Source: a bacterium
GTDB taxonomy: Bacteria > Planctomycetota > Planctomycetia > Planctomycetales > Planctomycetaceae
Direction of reading: 5' to 3'
DNA length: 64,000 bases
NCBI GenBank assembly: GCA_016125225.1
Contig: WGME01000011.1
Span: forward strand, 78,634 to 142,633
Position numbers and translations under genes: made by a program. Shown piece by piece: positions 21,488 to 30,237 of this stretch (positions are counted from its first letter, which is position 1; each line of letters begins with the position of its first letter). The notes under the pieces are model-generated. The model made no database searches. It saw only the letters and a program-made list of their open reading frames with translations, and was not told where the DNA came from.

Positions 21488-22912
21488 TCAACCGTAGACC
21501 ATCCCTGAGTCCTTGGCCGTGCGGTTCAGTCGATTATGGCAATGCAACGCGGAGAGGACGAACTCAGCGACCGCGGCGAGTAACCCTTCCGACGCCGGTC
21601 CGCGAAACTGTTCGGGTTCCAGGGTCTTGGCCAGTTGATCGAGTTGTTCGCCAAAGCCGCGAATCACCAGTACACGCTGCAACACCTCGGCTGCCGATAA
21701 CCGGTCGTGCAGTTCGATCGACTTACCGGATTCGAAGTGTTCGACCACATTCCGGTAGGCTTTGATATTGGCCACGCCGTCAAAGACCACCTTCACGGCC
21801 TCATCCACGATGCGGCTGACCAGACGGTCTTCTTGACCGGGTTCTTCGGTCATGGTCAGTTCCATCTTGCCGCGTGAGCTGGCAATCATCGCCGTGAGAT
21901 CGCCGGGACGAGCCACCGCAGTTTCTTCGCCATTCAACAACGCCCGGCGTTCGGCGCTCGAAATCACGTTTTCATAGTTGGCGATCGACATCCGCACGCT
22001 GACGCCGGAGGCCGGGTTCACATGTGGACTGTTCCGGGCCAGTCGCGAGGTTTCTTCGACAATCTCCTTGAGGAATCGCGGGACAAACACTGACGGAGCG
22101 GCATCACGGGATGTCCAGGCCTGCTCATCGATGATCGCGATCCCCAGTTCACGCGTCAGGGGATAGTGTGTGCGGATGACCGAACCGATGCGGTCTTTGA
22201 GCGGCGTCACCAACCGCCCGCGATTGGTGTAATCTTCGGGATTGGCACTGAAGACCATGCAGACGTCGAGCGGCAACCGAATCGTAAAGCCGCGGATCTG
22301 GATGTCGCGCTCTTCCAGCACATTGAACAGGCCGACCTGAATTTTCGCGGACAGGTCGGGCAGTTCGTTCATGCAGAAGATGCCCCGGTGACTGCGGGGA
22401 ATCAGACCGAAGTGCATCACATCTTCGTTCGACAGATGTTTCCCTTCGGCGTGCTTCACGAGGTCCACTTCGCCGATCAGGTCTGCAATGGTGACATCGG
22501 GGGTGGCGAGCTTTTCGTGATACCGTTCCTCGCGGCCAATCCACTCAATGGGGCAGTCATCGCCGAGTGTCTGCACACGGTCTCGGGCGAATTTCGACAA
22601 CGGTTGCAAAGGGTTGTCATGGATCTCGGAACCCGCGACGATAGGCAGGGCGTCATCGAGAAGGTGCACAAGCATCCGAATCATGCGGGTCTTTCCCTGG
22701 CCGCGCAAGCCGAGGAAGAGCATGTCGTGTTGTGAGAGCAGGGCCTGCTGAATCTGCGGAATAACCGTGTCATCATATCCGAGCATGCCGGGGAACAGCG
22801 GTTCTTTCTGTTGAAGCTTGCGAATCAGGTTTCGCCGCAACTCCTGTTTGACGCTGACCGACTGATAACCGCTTTCGCGGAGTTGACCCAATGTGCGAGG
22901 ACGATCTGTCAT
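21488..22912 (-). CDS. ChlI/MoxR-type AAA+ ATPase
   Basis: 474 residues. AAA+ core: Walker A GLRGQGKTRM (about residue 69), a Walker B/sensor region GIFCMNELPDL (about 180, with the expected acidic pair written as NE), SANPEDYTNRGRLVTPLKDR (sensor 1 and arginine-finger region, about 225), closest to the magnesium-chelatase ChlI/BchI and MoxR groups. Annotated relatives in planctomycetes are called magnesium chelatase or sigma-54-interacting, but nothing here supports chlorophyll synthesis. MoxR-type proteins normally remodel targets together with a von Willebrand factor A protein, and none is adjacent. Divergent from the Coa1-like gene at 23100. The role is unknown. Confidence 0.85.
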   Translation of the reverse strand: MTDRPRTLGQLRESGYQSVSVKQELRRNLIRKLQQKEPLFPGMLGYDDTVIPQIQQALLSQHDMLFLGLRGQGKTRMIRMLVHLLDDALPIVAGSEIHDNPLQPLSKFARDRVQTLGDDCPIEWIGREERYHEKLATPDVTIADLIGEVDLVKHAEGKHLSNEDVMHFGLIPRSHRGIFCMNELPDLSAKIQVGLFNVLEERDIQIRGFTIRLPLDVCMVFSANPEDYTNRGRLVTPLKDRIGSVIRTHYPLTRELGIAIIDEQAWTSRDAAPSVFVPRFLKEIVEETSRLARNSPHVNPASGVSVRMSIANYENVISSAERRALLNGEETAVARPGDLTAMIASSRGKMELTMTEEPGQEDRLVSRIVDEAVKVVFDGVANIKAYRNVVEHFESGKSIELHDRLSAAEVLQRVLVIRGFGEQLDQLAKTLEPEQFRGPASEGLLAAVAEFVLSALHCHNRLNRTAKDSGMVYG

Positions 22913-23099
22913 CCATCCGCCTTCAGTATCGAATGATGGAAGGGCTGCGCTGTCCGTTGATTATAGATGGCAGCCCTGCGGGGACAACGGCGCTCGGGAA
23001 AGTTCTTCCCTGCCCACATTGCGAGGACGAGTTGGCACACGGTATTCTGGGGAACAGTGAGTCTCTGCTTTTTCCCATGAATTCAGGTGACATTTCGCC

Positions 23100-23645
23100 A
23101 TGGCCCGTGATGATAGCGATTTTGGAACGGCCGCCTACGACGATTCTCGACCCAAGCGGAAATCGAAAACCGGCTGCTGGATCTGGGCTCTGGTGATCAC
23201 CATTCTCGGCATGATCTTCGGGGGCATCGCCTGTTGCGGCGGGTTCTTCTACTTTGGCCTGAACGTCTTCAATGACGAAATGAAAGCCCAGGTCAAAGAC
23301 AATCCGGTTCTGATCGAGCACATCGGAGAACTGGAGTCGATGTCGATCAATTTCGTAAAAACGGGGGAAGTCAACAGCGAAGATACGATTGTTTACGACG
23401 TCAAAGGCTCCAAAGCCAGTGGCACATTGGCCGTGGAGCACACCCAGAATGGCGATGGCGATATTCTAGTCATTTCCGCGACATTGACGTTGGCCGATGG
23501 GCAGACCTTTGAGCTCTTCGATGAGGAAGTTGACGAAGCGATGCCTGTCGAAGAGAACATGTCACCCGATGTGAAGGCCGAACCCGTCGATCCAGCGGCC
23601 GCGCCAGCTGCCGCTCCCGATGCGGCCCCTGCGACGCCAGAATAA
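23100..23645 (+). CDS. Coa1-like single-pass membrane protein
   Basis: 181 residues. A basic cytoplasmic start (DDSRPKRKSKTG) precedes one transmembrane helix (WIWALVITILGMIFGGIACCGGFFYF, about 27-52). The following domain has the layout of the Coa1/Tim21-like family: NPVLIEHIGELESMSI, then YDVKGSKASGTLAVEH, then an outer strand. The tail is Ala/Pro-rich (AAAPAAAPDAAPATPE). Coa1 family members assist cytochrome oxidase assembly in mitochondria; bacterial members are mostly uncharacterised, so a role in respiration is only a guess. No oxidase genes are near. Confidence 0.65.
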   Translation: MARDDSDFGTAAYDDSRPKRKSKTGCWIWALVITILGMIFGGIACCGGFFYFGLNVFNDEMKAQVKDNPVLIEHIGELESMSINFVKTGEVNSEDTIVYDVKGSKASGTLAVEHTQNGDGDILVISATLTLADGQTFELFDEEVDEAMPVEENMSPDVKAEPVDPAAAPAAAPDAAPATPE

Positions 23646-23650
23646 GGCTG

Positions 23651-24385
23651 CTAGGCCACGCGGCGCGACACTGTCCCAACAGCGAGCGGCTGAGCAATGT
23701 GTGTCGCAGGTTGACAACACGTGCCTTTGCCCGTCAGCATGCCCGCCCGTGCGAAGGCCTTCCATTCGCTGAAGGACAGGGCCATTTCGGGAACGCGGAG
23801 AGAGACCGCTGTCACGGCCCGTGGGGTTGGCTGCTTGTGCCAGTAACTCCGGCAGCGCCGCCAGAGCGTGGGATGGAATGTCTGTGTCTGAAAGTGGCCG
23901 GGGAAGCAGGCGAGATGTCGCCGCCAGCATTCCGGTGAGTGGTGCTGGGTATCTTCGGCGGTGCAGAGGGCCAGACAGCGGCTTGCAGGCTTCAAGGCGG
24001 CGAGCAGTGCGCTGGTTTCCAGGCGACAGGCCAGATCGTACAGATTGCAGTCGAGCGGCAGGAAATCGGTGATCAGGACCAGATCGAATTCCGCATCCCA
24101 CGGCAGTTCACGAGCCCCCGGACTCCAGAGCTGAAAATCAGCAAGGGGTAATGTCCGGCGGCCTTCGATCACCGCTTCGGCTGTCAGGCACAGTCCGGTC
24201 ACATCATAGGCCAGGTTGATCAGCAACTCGGCCACATCGAGCGGCCGTGATCCCACAACCAGCAGCCGTGAACGGGGAGGGAGCATCGGCCGAGTCAGCA
24301 GTTTCCACCACATCCCCGTGGTGAGCGAAACTGAATGTTCGGGCTGAGTCGCCGGTTCCATCGCCGGATACCGATGCACAAACAT
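23651..24385 (-). CDS. Methyltransferase-fold protein (class I, Rossmann-like)
   Basis: 244 residues. SAM-binding motif I is probably LLVVGSRPLDVAELLINLAY (about 41-60) and the later strand FDLVLITDFLPLDCNLYDL resembles motif IV. The glycine loop is degenerate (VGSRPLD instead of GxGxG), so SAM binding is uncertain. The C-terminal half is Cys- and Arg-rich with no recognised domain. It converges with the Coa1-like gene with only 5 bases between stops. Possible small-molecule methyltransferase or a non-catalytic relative. Confidence 0.6.
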   Translation of the reverse strand: MFVHRYPAMEPATQPEHSVSLTTGMWWKLLTRPMLPPRSRLLVVGSRPLDVAELLINLAYDVTGLCLTAEAVIEGRRTLPLADFQLWSPGARELPWDAEFDLVLITDFLPLDCNLYDLACRLETSALLAALKPASRCLALCTAEDTQHHSPECWRRHLACFPGHFQTQTFHPTLWRRCRSYWHKQPTPRAVTAVSLRVPEMALSFSEWKAFARAGMLTGKGTCCQPATHIAQPLAVGTVSRRVA

Positions 24386-24672
24386 TTTGCGACACTCCCC
24401 AGTTGGTCCATTTCCTCGGCGGTCGGGTTGTAGGTCTCGCGGGAGACAGGGTCAACGGCAATCTGGCCGTTCTGGCGGGAACCAGCGACGGGAATCGGAG
24501 GCAACTCGGCACGCGATTTGATCCTTGAAGGGCGGTGGAACGTTGCCACAATACGGGAGATCGGTCCTCACACCGGCCGATTTCGCCAACACGCGGCGTC
24601 GGAATGACGTAGAATGTTGCTGAAGGTGTTACTCATACAATAGTTACGGAGACGGCTTACCCCGGGACCACC

Positions 24673-25362
24673 ATGTTTTTCGATCCTTTATACTTTCTGT
24701 TACTTTCTCCCGCCCTGCTGTTGGCCATGTGGGCGCAATGGCGAGTTCGTGCCACCTATGAACAGGCCATGCAACAACCGGCTCCGATGACCGGTGCGCA
24801 AGCAGCCCGGCGGATTCTGGACCATGCCGGTCTCAACCACATTCCGATTGAGGAAGTGCCCGGCCAGCTTTCGGATCATTACGACCCGCGCACACAGACC
24901 GTACGGCTCAGTACCGATGTCTATCGGCAACACTCCTGTGCTGCCGTGGGCATTGCCGCGCATGAAGTGGGTCACGCCATTCAACATGCCGAACACTATG
25001 CACCGCTGGTGGTGCGGAACTTTGCCGTGCCTGCGGCGATTGTCGGCCCGAATCTGTCGATTATGCTGCTCATCGGCGGTGCCTTACTGGGGCTGCCGGC
25101 TTTGATCTGGATCGGCATCATCGTCTTCGGTGGCGTGGCGGCGTTCCAGCTCGTCAATCTGCCGGTCGAGTTCGATGCCAGTAACCGGGCGAAGCGTCAT
25201 TTGTCCGAGATGGGGATCGTCGACTTCCAGGGAGCTGCCGCCGTGCGCGGTGTCTTGAATGCCGCCGCGTGGACGTATGTCGCAGCCACCTTGCAGACAC
25301 TGCTGACGTTGCTGTACTACATCGTGCGTTATGGTGGCATGGGCAGCCGTAGTAACGATTGA
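24673..25362 (+). CDS. Membrane zinc metallopeptidase (YugP family)
   Basis: 229 residues. The family of small integral-membrane neutral zinc metallopeptidases (B. subtilis YugP type). N-terminal helix LYFLLLSPALLLAMWAQW, the zinc motif HEVGHAIQHAE (about residues 97-107), two further helices (FAVPAAIVGPNLSIMLLIGGALLGLP and LIWIGIIVFGGVAAFQLV), then VEFDASNRAKRHL, which holds a conserved Glu, and a last helix. The second gene downstream is an Hsp70-family protein, with a hairpin between; the pair may act on membrane or misfolded proteins, but this is inference from order only. Confidence 0.9.
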   Translation: MFFDPLYFLLLSPALLLAMWAQWRVRATYEQAMQQPAPMTGAQAARRILDHAGLNHIPIEEVPGQLSDHYDPRTQTVRLSTDVYRQHSCAAVGIAAHEVGHAIQHAEHYAPLVVRNFAVPAAIVGPNLSIMLLIGGALLGLPALIWIGIIVFGGVAAFQLVNLPVEFDASNRAKRHLSEMGIVDFQGAAAVRGVLNAAAWTYVAATLQTLLTLLYYIVRYGGMGSRSND

Positions 25363-25392
25363 TCGAACCTCCCAAGCCGCAGTTGAAATGAT

Positions 25393-25416
25393 GCCCAGGG
25401 ATAGCGATCCCTGGGC
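25393..25416 (+). terminator. Perfect hairpin between the metallopeptidase and Hsp70 genes
   Basis: GCCCAGGGAT pairs with ATCCCTGGGC around AGCG (10 bp). There is no T run after it, so it may be a weak terminator or an RNA-processing or stability element in a shared transcript. Confidence 0.45.
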
Positions 25417-25458
25417 GTCAGTATTGAATGACCTGATCCCTCTTCGTAAGCGCTTTGC

Positions 25459-28260
25459 ATGACCGTCGCTGCTGAACCGTCTCCCAGCCGTTATGTCGTG
25501 GGGCTCGACCTGGGAACCACGAATTCTGCGTTGGCCTATGTCGATACGGCAGCGGGGCGGCAGATTCAGACGTTACCAACACCGCAGGTGGTGGCACCGG
25601 GCTTACAAGAAGCGCGGGAGTCGCTGCCGTCGTTTCACTATCAACCGGCCTCGCAGGAATTCCCGAAGGGCTCGTTTCGGTTACCGTGGTTAACGACCGA
25701 TGCGGAATTCCTGGTGGGACAGTTGGCCCGTGAACAGGGAACGCTGTCGCCCGCCCGGCTGATCAGTTCGGCCAAGTCGTGGTTGTGTCACGCGGGGGTC
25801 GATCGCACGGCCGATCTGCTGCCTTGGCAAGGGGCAGCGGATGTCACCCGGTTGTCGCCGGTCGCCGTCAGTGCCCGTTATCTCGCACATTTTCATGCGG
25901 CCTGGGATCACCGGTTTCCGGATCATCCCCTTGCCGATCAGGATTTTGTGCTCACGTTGCCCGCATCGTTCGATGAAGTCGCGCGGGAACTGACGGTGCG
26001 TGCGGCTCAACAGGCCGGTCTGAAGCGTATCGTGCTGATCGAAGAGCCCCAGGCCGCCTTCTATGCCTGGATCGATAAGCATGCCGACCGCTGGGAGCAG
26101 CTTGTTTCGCCGGGGCAGAAAATTCTGGTGTGCGATATCGGCGGGGGCACCACCGACTTCACGTTGATTCGTGTCCGCAAAGGGACTGACGGACTGGTGC
26201 AGTTTCAACGAGTCGCCGTGGGTGATCATCTCATTCTCGGCGGCGACAATCTTGATCTGACGTTAGCCCACTTCATCGAACGCAAGTTGAAAGGGGATGG
26301 CAAACTCGAACCCCGCGTGTGGAGCGTCCTCGTCCGGAGTTGCCGCCAACTCAAGGAAATCCTGCTGGGGCCGAGTCCACCAGAGCAATACACGTTGTCG
26401 TTGCCAGCTTCCGGATCGAAATTGATTGGCGGGGCGTTGCAGGTGCCGGTCACGCGTGAGGAAGTGATGCAGGTGGTGCTGGAGGGCTTCTTCCCTTTGG
26501 TGCCGCTCGACTCTCGACCCGTGGCAGCACAGTCGGGCTTTCAAGAGTTTGGATTGCCGTATGCCGCGGACCCGGCGGCCACCAAGTATCTGGCCGCGTT
26601 TCTCACGGCTCATCGTCATGCGGGCGATGATGGCACCGAAACGGGAAGCCACGATCCGGCCCGGCCCGATCTCTTGCTGTTCAATGGCGGCGTGTTCGAA
26701 TCGACGGCCATTCGCCAACGCATCATCGATCAATTGCACCACTGGTTCCGGGGCTCAGATTCTAATTGGTCGGTCACAGTTCTTGATAACGAACGCCTCG
26801 ATCTGGCCGTGGCACGGGGGGCGGCCTATTACGGCATGGTCCGCCGGGGCGAGGGAGTCCGCATCGCCGCGGGTTTGGCCCGCACTTACTACATCGGCGC
26901 GGCGAAAGACGACGGCAGTTTGCAGGCCTTGTGCCTTTGTCCCGCAGGACTCGAAGCCGGGCAGGAAGTCGATCTCACCGAACGCACCTTCGAGTTGCGA
27001 CTGGCTGAGCCAATTGAGTTGCCGCTGTTCGTCTCCAGTGTAAGACTCACCGATCAACCCGGGGATTTGATTCCCATCGAGCGCGAACAACTGACGGCCT
27101 TGCCACCGATTCGCACGGTCATCAAAGCCGGTAAGACAGCCTCTGCCGAAACCGTTCGCGTGATTCTGAAAGTGCGGCTGACCGAGATCGGTACCCTCGA
27201 TTTGTGGTGCAGTGATATTGAGAATCGCCGCAGTTGGAAGTTGCTGTTCGATGTGCGATCAACGACCCAGACAGATCGTGAAGCCGAGGAATCTGTTGCG
27301 AATCAACAGGGCGTGCTCGATGATTCCTCGCGGGCTGCGGCTGTCACGGTCATCTCCGAAACGTTTCGTCCGCAGGGGACCGACCCCGCGACGTTGATGA
27401 AACGCTTGAGTGAAGCCTTGGAGTTGCCGCGCGATGACTGGCCACCCACATTGCTCCGCCAACTCTGGGATGTGTTGCTTGATCTGGAACCGGCCCGACG
27501 CATCAGTGCCACACATGAAGCCCGCTGGTTGAATCTGCTGGGATTCAGCCTTCGCCCCGGTTATGGCCTCGCGGTCGATGACTGGCGCGTGGCTGAAACC
27601 TGGAAACGCTTGAACGGCAAGCTGGCGCATGCGGCCGGTCAATGTCGCGCGGAATGGTGGATTCTCTGGAGACGGATCGCCGGGGGATTGACCGCGGGAC
27701 AACAACAGGCCTTGGCCGCTCCTCTGGCGACGGGTCTCAAAACCTGGCTGCGTGCCTCCAACAAACCCCGTGCTGGTGGACCAAGTGTCCACGAAGTCGC
27801 AGAACAATGCCGCATGATCGGCGCGTTTGAATGGCTTCCGCCGTCCCTCAAGGAAGCCTGCGGCGAGTTGTTCCTGGAGATGATCGAACATCCGAAGCAC
27901 GAAGCCTTGCGACCGGCGGCCGTGTGGGCTCTTGGTCGGTTGGGAAATCGATCGCCGATGTACGGCCCTTTAAACACGGTCTTGAGTTCCGAAATCGTTC
28001 AGCGGTGGATTGGGCGATTGCTGCCTCTTGCAAGTTCCGATCCGCTGGAACTATTGACCCTCATGCAATTGAGCCGAAAGACTGGCGACCGATACCGCGA
28101 TGTGGACGAACCCACTCGGGAGCGCGTCCTTCAATTGCTGCACAAACGGCAGGCTCCACGGCATCTGTCGGACCTCGTTCGCGAAGTAGGAACATTGGAT
28201 ACGGAAGAGCAGGGTTTGGTGTTCGGTGAAGCTCTCCCCCCGGGTTTGCGGATTGTCTGA
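25459..28260 (+). CDS. Hsp70-family protein with long C-terminal extension
   Basis: 933 residues, against ~640 for DnaK. ATPase motifs: VVGLDLGTTNSALAYVDT (phosphate 1, residues 11-28), LVCDIGGGTTDFTLIRV (phosphate 2, about 224-240) and LLFNGGVFESTAIRQRI (adenosine motif, about 409). A substrate-domain-like beta region covers roughly 500-600 (PIELPLFVSSVRLTDQPGD). The rest, about 640-933, is a helical domain rich in Trp and Arg (WDVLLDLEPARRISATHEARW, WWILWRRIAGG) that matches the DnaK-related C-terminal domain DUF3731. No DnaJ or GrpE gene is adjacent, so this is a specialised Hsp70 of unknown client set, not the housekeeping DnaK. Confidence 0.88.
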   Translation: MTVAAEPSPSRYVVGLDLGTTNSALAYVDTAAGRQIQTLPTPQVVAPGLQEARESLPSFHYQPASQEFPKGSFRLPWLTTDAEFLVGQLAREQGTLSPARLISSAKSWLCHAGVDRTADLLPWQGAADVTRLSPVAVSARYLAHFHAAWDHRFPDHPLADQDFVLTLPASFDEVARELTVRAAQQAGLKRIVLIEEPQAAFYAWIDKHADRWEQLVSPGQKILVCDIGGGTTDFTLIRVRKGTDGLVQFQRVAVGDHLILGGDNLDLTLAHFIERKLKGDGKLEPRVWSVLVRSCRQLKEILLGPSPPEQYTLSLPASGSKLIGGALQVPVTREEVMQVVLEGFFPLVPLDSRPVAAQSGFQEFGLPYAADPAATKYLAAFLTAHRHAGDDGTETGSHDPARPDLLLFNGGVFESTAIRQRIIDQLHHWFRGSDSNWSVTVLDNERLDLAVARGAAYYGMVRRGEGVRIAAGLARTYYIGAAKDDGSLQALCLCPAGLEAGQEVDLTERTFELRLAEPIELPLFVSSVRLTDQPGDLIPIEREQLTALPPIRTVIKAGKTASAETVRVILKVRLTEIGTLDLWCSDIENRRSWKLLFDVRSTTQTDREAEESVANQQGVLDDSSRAAAVTVISETFRPQGTDPATLMKRLSEALELPRDDWPPTLLRQLWDVLLDLEPARRISATHEARWLNLLGFSLRPGYGLAVDDWRVAETWKRLNGKLAHAAGQCRAEWWILWRRIAGGLTAGQQQALAAPLATGLKTWLRASNKPRAGGPSVHEVAEQCRMIGAFEWLPPSLKEACGELFLEMIEHPKHEALRPAAVWALGRLGNRSPMYGPLNTVLSSEIVQRWIGRLLPLASSDPLELLTLMQLSRKTGDRYRDVDEPTRERVLQLLHKRQAPRHLSDLVREVGTLDTEEQGLVFGEALPPGLRIV

Positions 28261-28271
28261 ATCCACTCACG

Positions 28272-28303
28272 ACGTGACGCGCCACTTGGCTGTCACGTAT
28301 AAT
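28272..28303 (+). promoter_or_regulatory. Dyad overlapping a consensus -10 (candidate operator/promoter)
   Basis: ACGTGAC (28272-28278) and GTCACGT (28292-28298) form a perfect inverted repeat with an inner GCCA/TGGC, and the right arm runs into TATAAT (28298-28303). No clear -35. Start of transcription would be about 28310, 37 bases before the Cys-rich peptide gene. A regulator bound here would block the -10. Confidence 0.5.
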
Positions 28304-28346
28304 GAAAACTGCGAGGCATCGGCATCCTCTCGCAGAAAGTTGATCC

Positions 28347-28565
28347 ATGTGGGACTGGCAAACACTCATTGTGCTGCTCTGCGTTGCGATCGCGGCCGGT
28401 TGGCTGGGCTGGTCGACGTGGCGGTCGTTGATGCGGCGAACGACCCACGGTTGTGGTACAGCATGCACCGGCTGTCCGCAACAGCAGACAACGGAACAAC
28501 CACAGGCTGCCGGATTCGTTTCGCTCGATTCCCTGATGCAGACAACGGAGTCTGCACACCGATGA
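28347..28565 (+). CDS. FeoB-associated-type Cys-rich membrane peptide
   Basis: 72 residues: one N-terminal helix (TLIVLLCVAIAAGWLGWSTW) then a basic stretch and a Cys cluster CGTACTGCP, the pattern of FeoB-associated Cys-rich membrane proteins. These small proteins usually sit beside the ferrous iron transporter gene feoB; no feo gene is in the window. Possible role in iron or other metal handling at the membrane, inferred from the family only. A palindromic promoter region lies directly upstream. Confidence 0.6.
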   Translation: MWDWQTLIVLLCVAIAAGWLGWSTWRSLMRRTTHGCGTACTGCPQQQTTEQPQAAGFVSLDSLMQTTESAHR

Positions 28566-28635
28566 TGCAGTCCAATCTGTTCCACTCAGCGCCGGTTGCA
28601 CCGTTCAATAAACTGCCCTGCGGTGAGGAGTCGGT

Positions 28636-29046
28636 GTGACCCCACCCCGTCGTCTGGCCTGGTTATTGCGAGCGATCGGTCTACTCGACCTGCTGGCATT
28701 TCTGGCTCTGGCCGCATCGCCAGCACAAATCGCGCGGCTGCATGCCCAACTCGGTATGGGCACGTTTCCTGAGGCTGTAATTACGGTCTATCTGGCCCGT
28801 ACGGCGTCGATGTTGTACGGCTTTTGTGGGTTGCTGTTGCTGTTTCTCAGCACCGACGTGGAACGCTACCGCCCGGTGATTCGCTTCCTGGCGTTGGCGG
28901 GCCTGATTGCCAGCGCTTTGTTGTTGTGGATTGATGTCCGTACCGGCATGCCTTGGTGGTGGTCCGTCTTGGAATCAACCGCGTGTGCGAGCCTCTGGGG
29001 GGCTGTATGCTGGTGCGTATTCCGCTACCGGCATGATAAGACCTAA
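28636..29046 (+). CDS. Four-helix integral membrane protein of unknown function
   Basis: 136 residues from a GTG with GAGGAG 6 bases upstream. Four hydrophobic segments: LLDLLAFLALAAS, ASMLYGFCGLLLLFLS, FLALAGLIASALLLWID and ACASLWGAVCWCVF. Short polar loops and a basic end. No known family recognised. It follows the Cys-rich peptide gene by about 70 bases on the same strand and could share its transcript. Confidence 0.65.
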   Translation: MTPPRRLAWLLRAIGLLDLLAFLALAASPAQIARLHAQLGMGTFPEAVITVYLARTASMLYGFCGLLLLFLSTDVERYRPVIRFLALAGLIASALLLWIDVRTGMPWWWSVLESTACASLWGAVCWCVFRYRHDKT

Positions 29047-29052
29047 TCGTGT

Positions 29053-30024
29053 TCAGTTCGAAAGTGTCGGCCGGGGCAGCTGAATGCGAATCTGCTGCGA
29101 AAGCTGCCGGGCTTTCACTTCGGCTTCCTGAATCGGGAAGCCCGCCTTGATGCCTGGTCGCTGATGCCCCGCAGCTGACAAGTACGCATCCCTCAGCAAG
29201 GTCACTTTTTGATAGACGAGGCTGCGAATCGCCGGGGAAAGCATCTGCCGTTTGAGCATCGCTTCAGACGATGCGTCATCCACCACCTTCTCATCTCCCA
29301 AAGCCCGGATGATCTGTTGGGCCATGAACCAGTGCCCGGCCTGATCGGGATGGACGGCGTCTGGAGTGAATGTGAACGCCGGTTGTGATTGCTGCTTTTC
29401 CCGTTGAGCGGCGAGCATCGGACCATGCAGATCGATCACCAACTGGCCTTCTTCACGCAAGGTCAGCAGCCAGTCAGCATAAGCTCCCAGCACTTCATCG
29501 TAGGAAAAGCCGAGGGGCTTCTTCTGGTCATCGTAAATGGGCGGAGTGATCAGAATCAGATCGGCTCCGGCGGCTTTTACTTTCTTCTGCAGGGTGCGGA
29601 TGCCCTGTTGATACCGCTCGAACCGGGACTCGTCGAGGGGTTGGTAGACGCCACAGTTCATGCCATAGCAGGCAAAAACGAGGTTCGGCTGCGTCACCTT
29701 CAGCACGCGATCGAGCCGTTCCATGACGGTGGGACGCGGGAATTTGCCATCGGCATGCCCGTCTTCGCTCAACCCCGAAACGGTTTCACTGGGCAGCCCG
29801 ACTTCAATGATCTCTGGGTAACGCGACCAGTTCTGGGTCAGCATCCAAGTTTCGACATCAGCCACATAATAGCCGGCATAGGTGATGCTATCGCCGATGA
29901 AGACGACGCGTTGGGCTTTCTGGAATAACTGTAGAGGTGTCGAATTCTCTTCTGCGACCGCCGTTGGCCCTGCGATCACGCAACTCAGAAGGCCCAGCGT
30001 CAGATACAACATCAACGATTTCAT
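29053..30024 (-). CDS. Exported SGNH/GDSL hydrolase
   Basis: 323 residues. Signal peptide MKSLMLYLTLGLLSCVIAGPTAVA. SGNH blocks: I, VFIGDSITYAG (nucleophile Ser, about residue 46); III, CYGMNCGVYQ; V, DAVHPDQAGH (catalytic Asp and His, about 223). GDSL enzymes with this layout act as esterases on carbohydrate acetates or lipids. The start has GGAG upstream. It runs convergent to the membrane-protein gene, with 6 bases between stops, and is divergent from the PQQ-propeller gene. The substrate is unknown. Confidence 0.9.
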   Translation of the reverse strand: MKSLMLYLTLGLLSCVIAGPTAVAEENSTPLQLFQKAQRVVFIGDSITYAGYYVADVETWMLTQNWSRYPEIIEVGLPSETVSGLSEDGHADGKFPRPTVMERLDRVLKVTQPNLVFACYGMNCGVYQPLDESRFERYQQGIRTLQKKVKAAGADLILITPPIYDDQKKPLGFSYDEVLGAYADWLLTLREEGQLVIDLHGPMLAAQREKQQSQPAFTFTPDAVHPDQAGHWFMAQQIIRALGDEKVVDDASSEAMLKRQMLSPAIRSLVYQKVTLLRDAYLSAAGHQRPGIKAGFPIQEAEVKARQLSQQIRIQLPRPTLSN

Positions 30025-30237
30025 GGCAGGTCAACTCCGGCGTTAAGAATGGTCCGGTCTCTTCCACGGATTCTGAGGAGAATTTCCCGGCTCGGCAAGT
30101 TTCACCGTGCGGGAAACACAGAACGGCCGAGACTCGGTTGCATCTTCCGACGTCGGTCAACTATCGTAAATCCCGCGACTCAGTGAGCCCGTGGCCAGGG
30201 GACCGGGCTGTGTTTCCCTGCAGTGAAGGCGTCTTGT

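Noticed and set aside
21488..22912. Magnesium chelatase for chlorophyll synthesis
   Set aside because: Only the ChlI-like ATPase is present; no BchD, BchH or other pigment genes are near, so a MoxR-like remodelling role is more likely.
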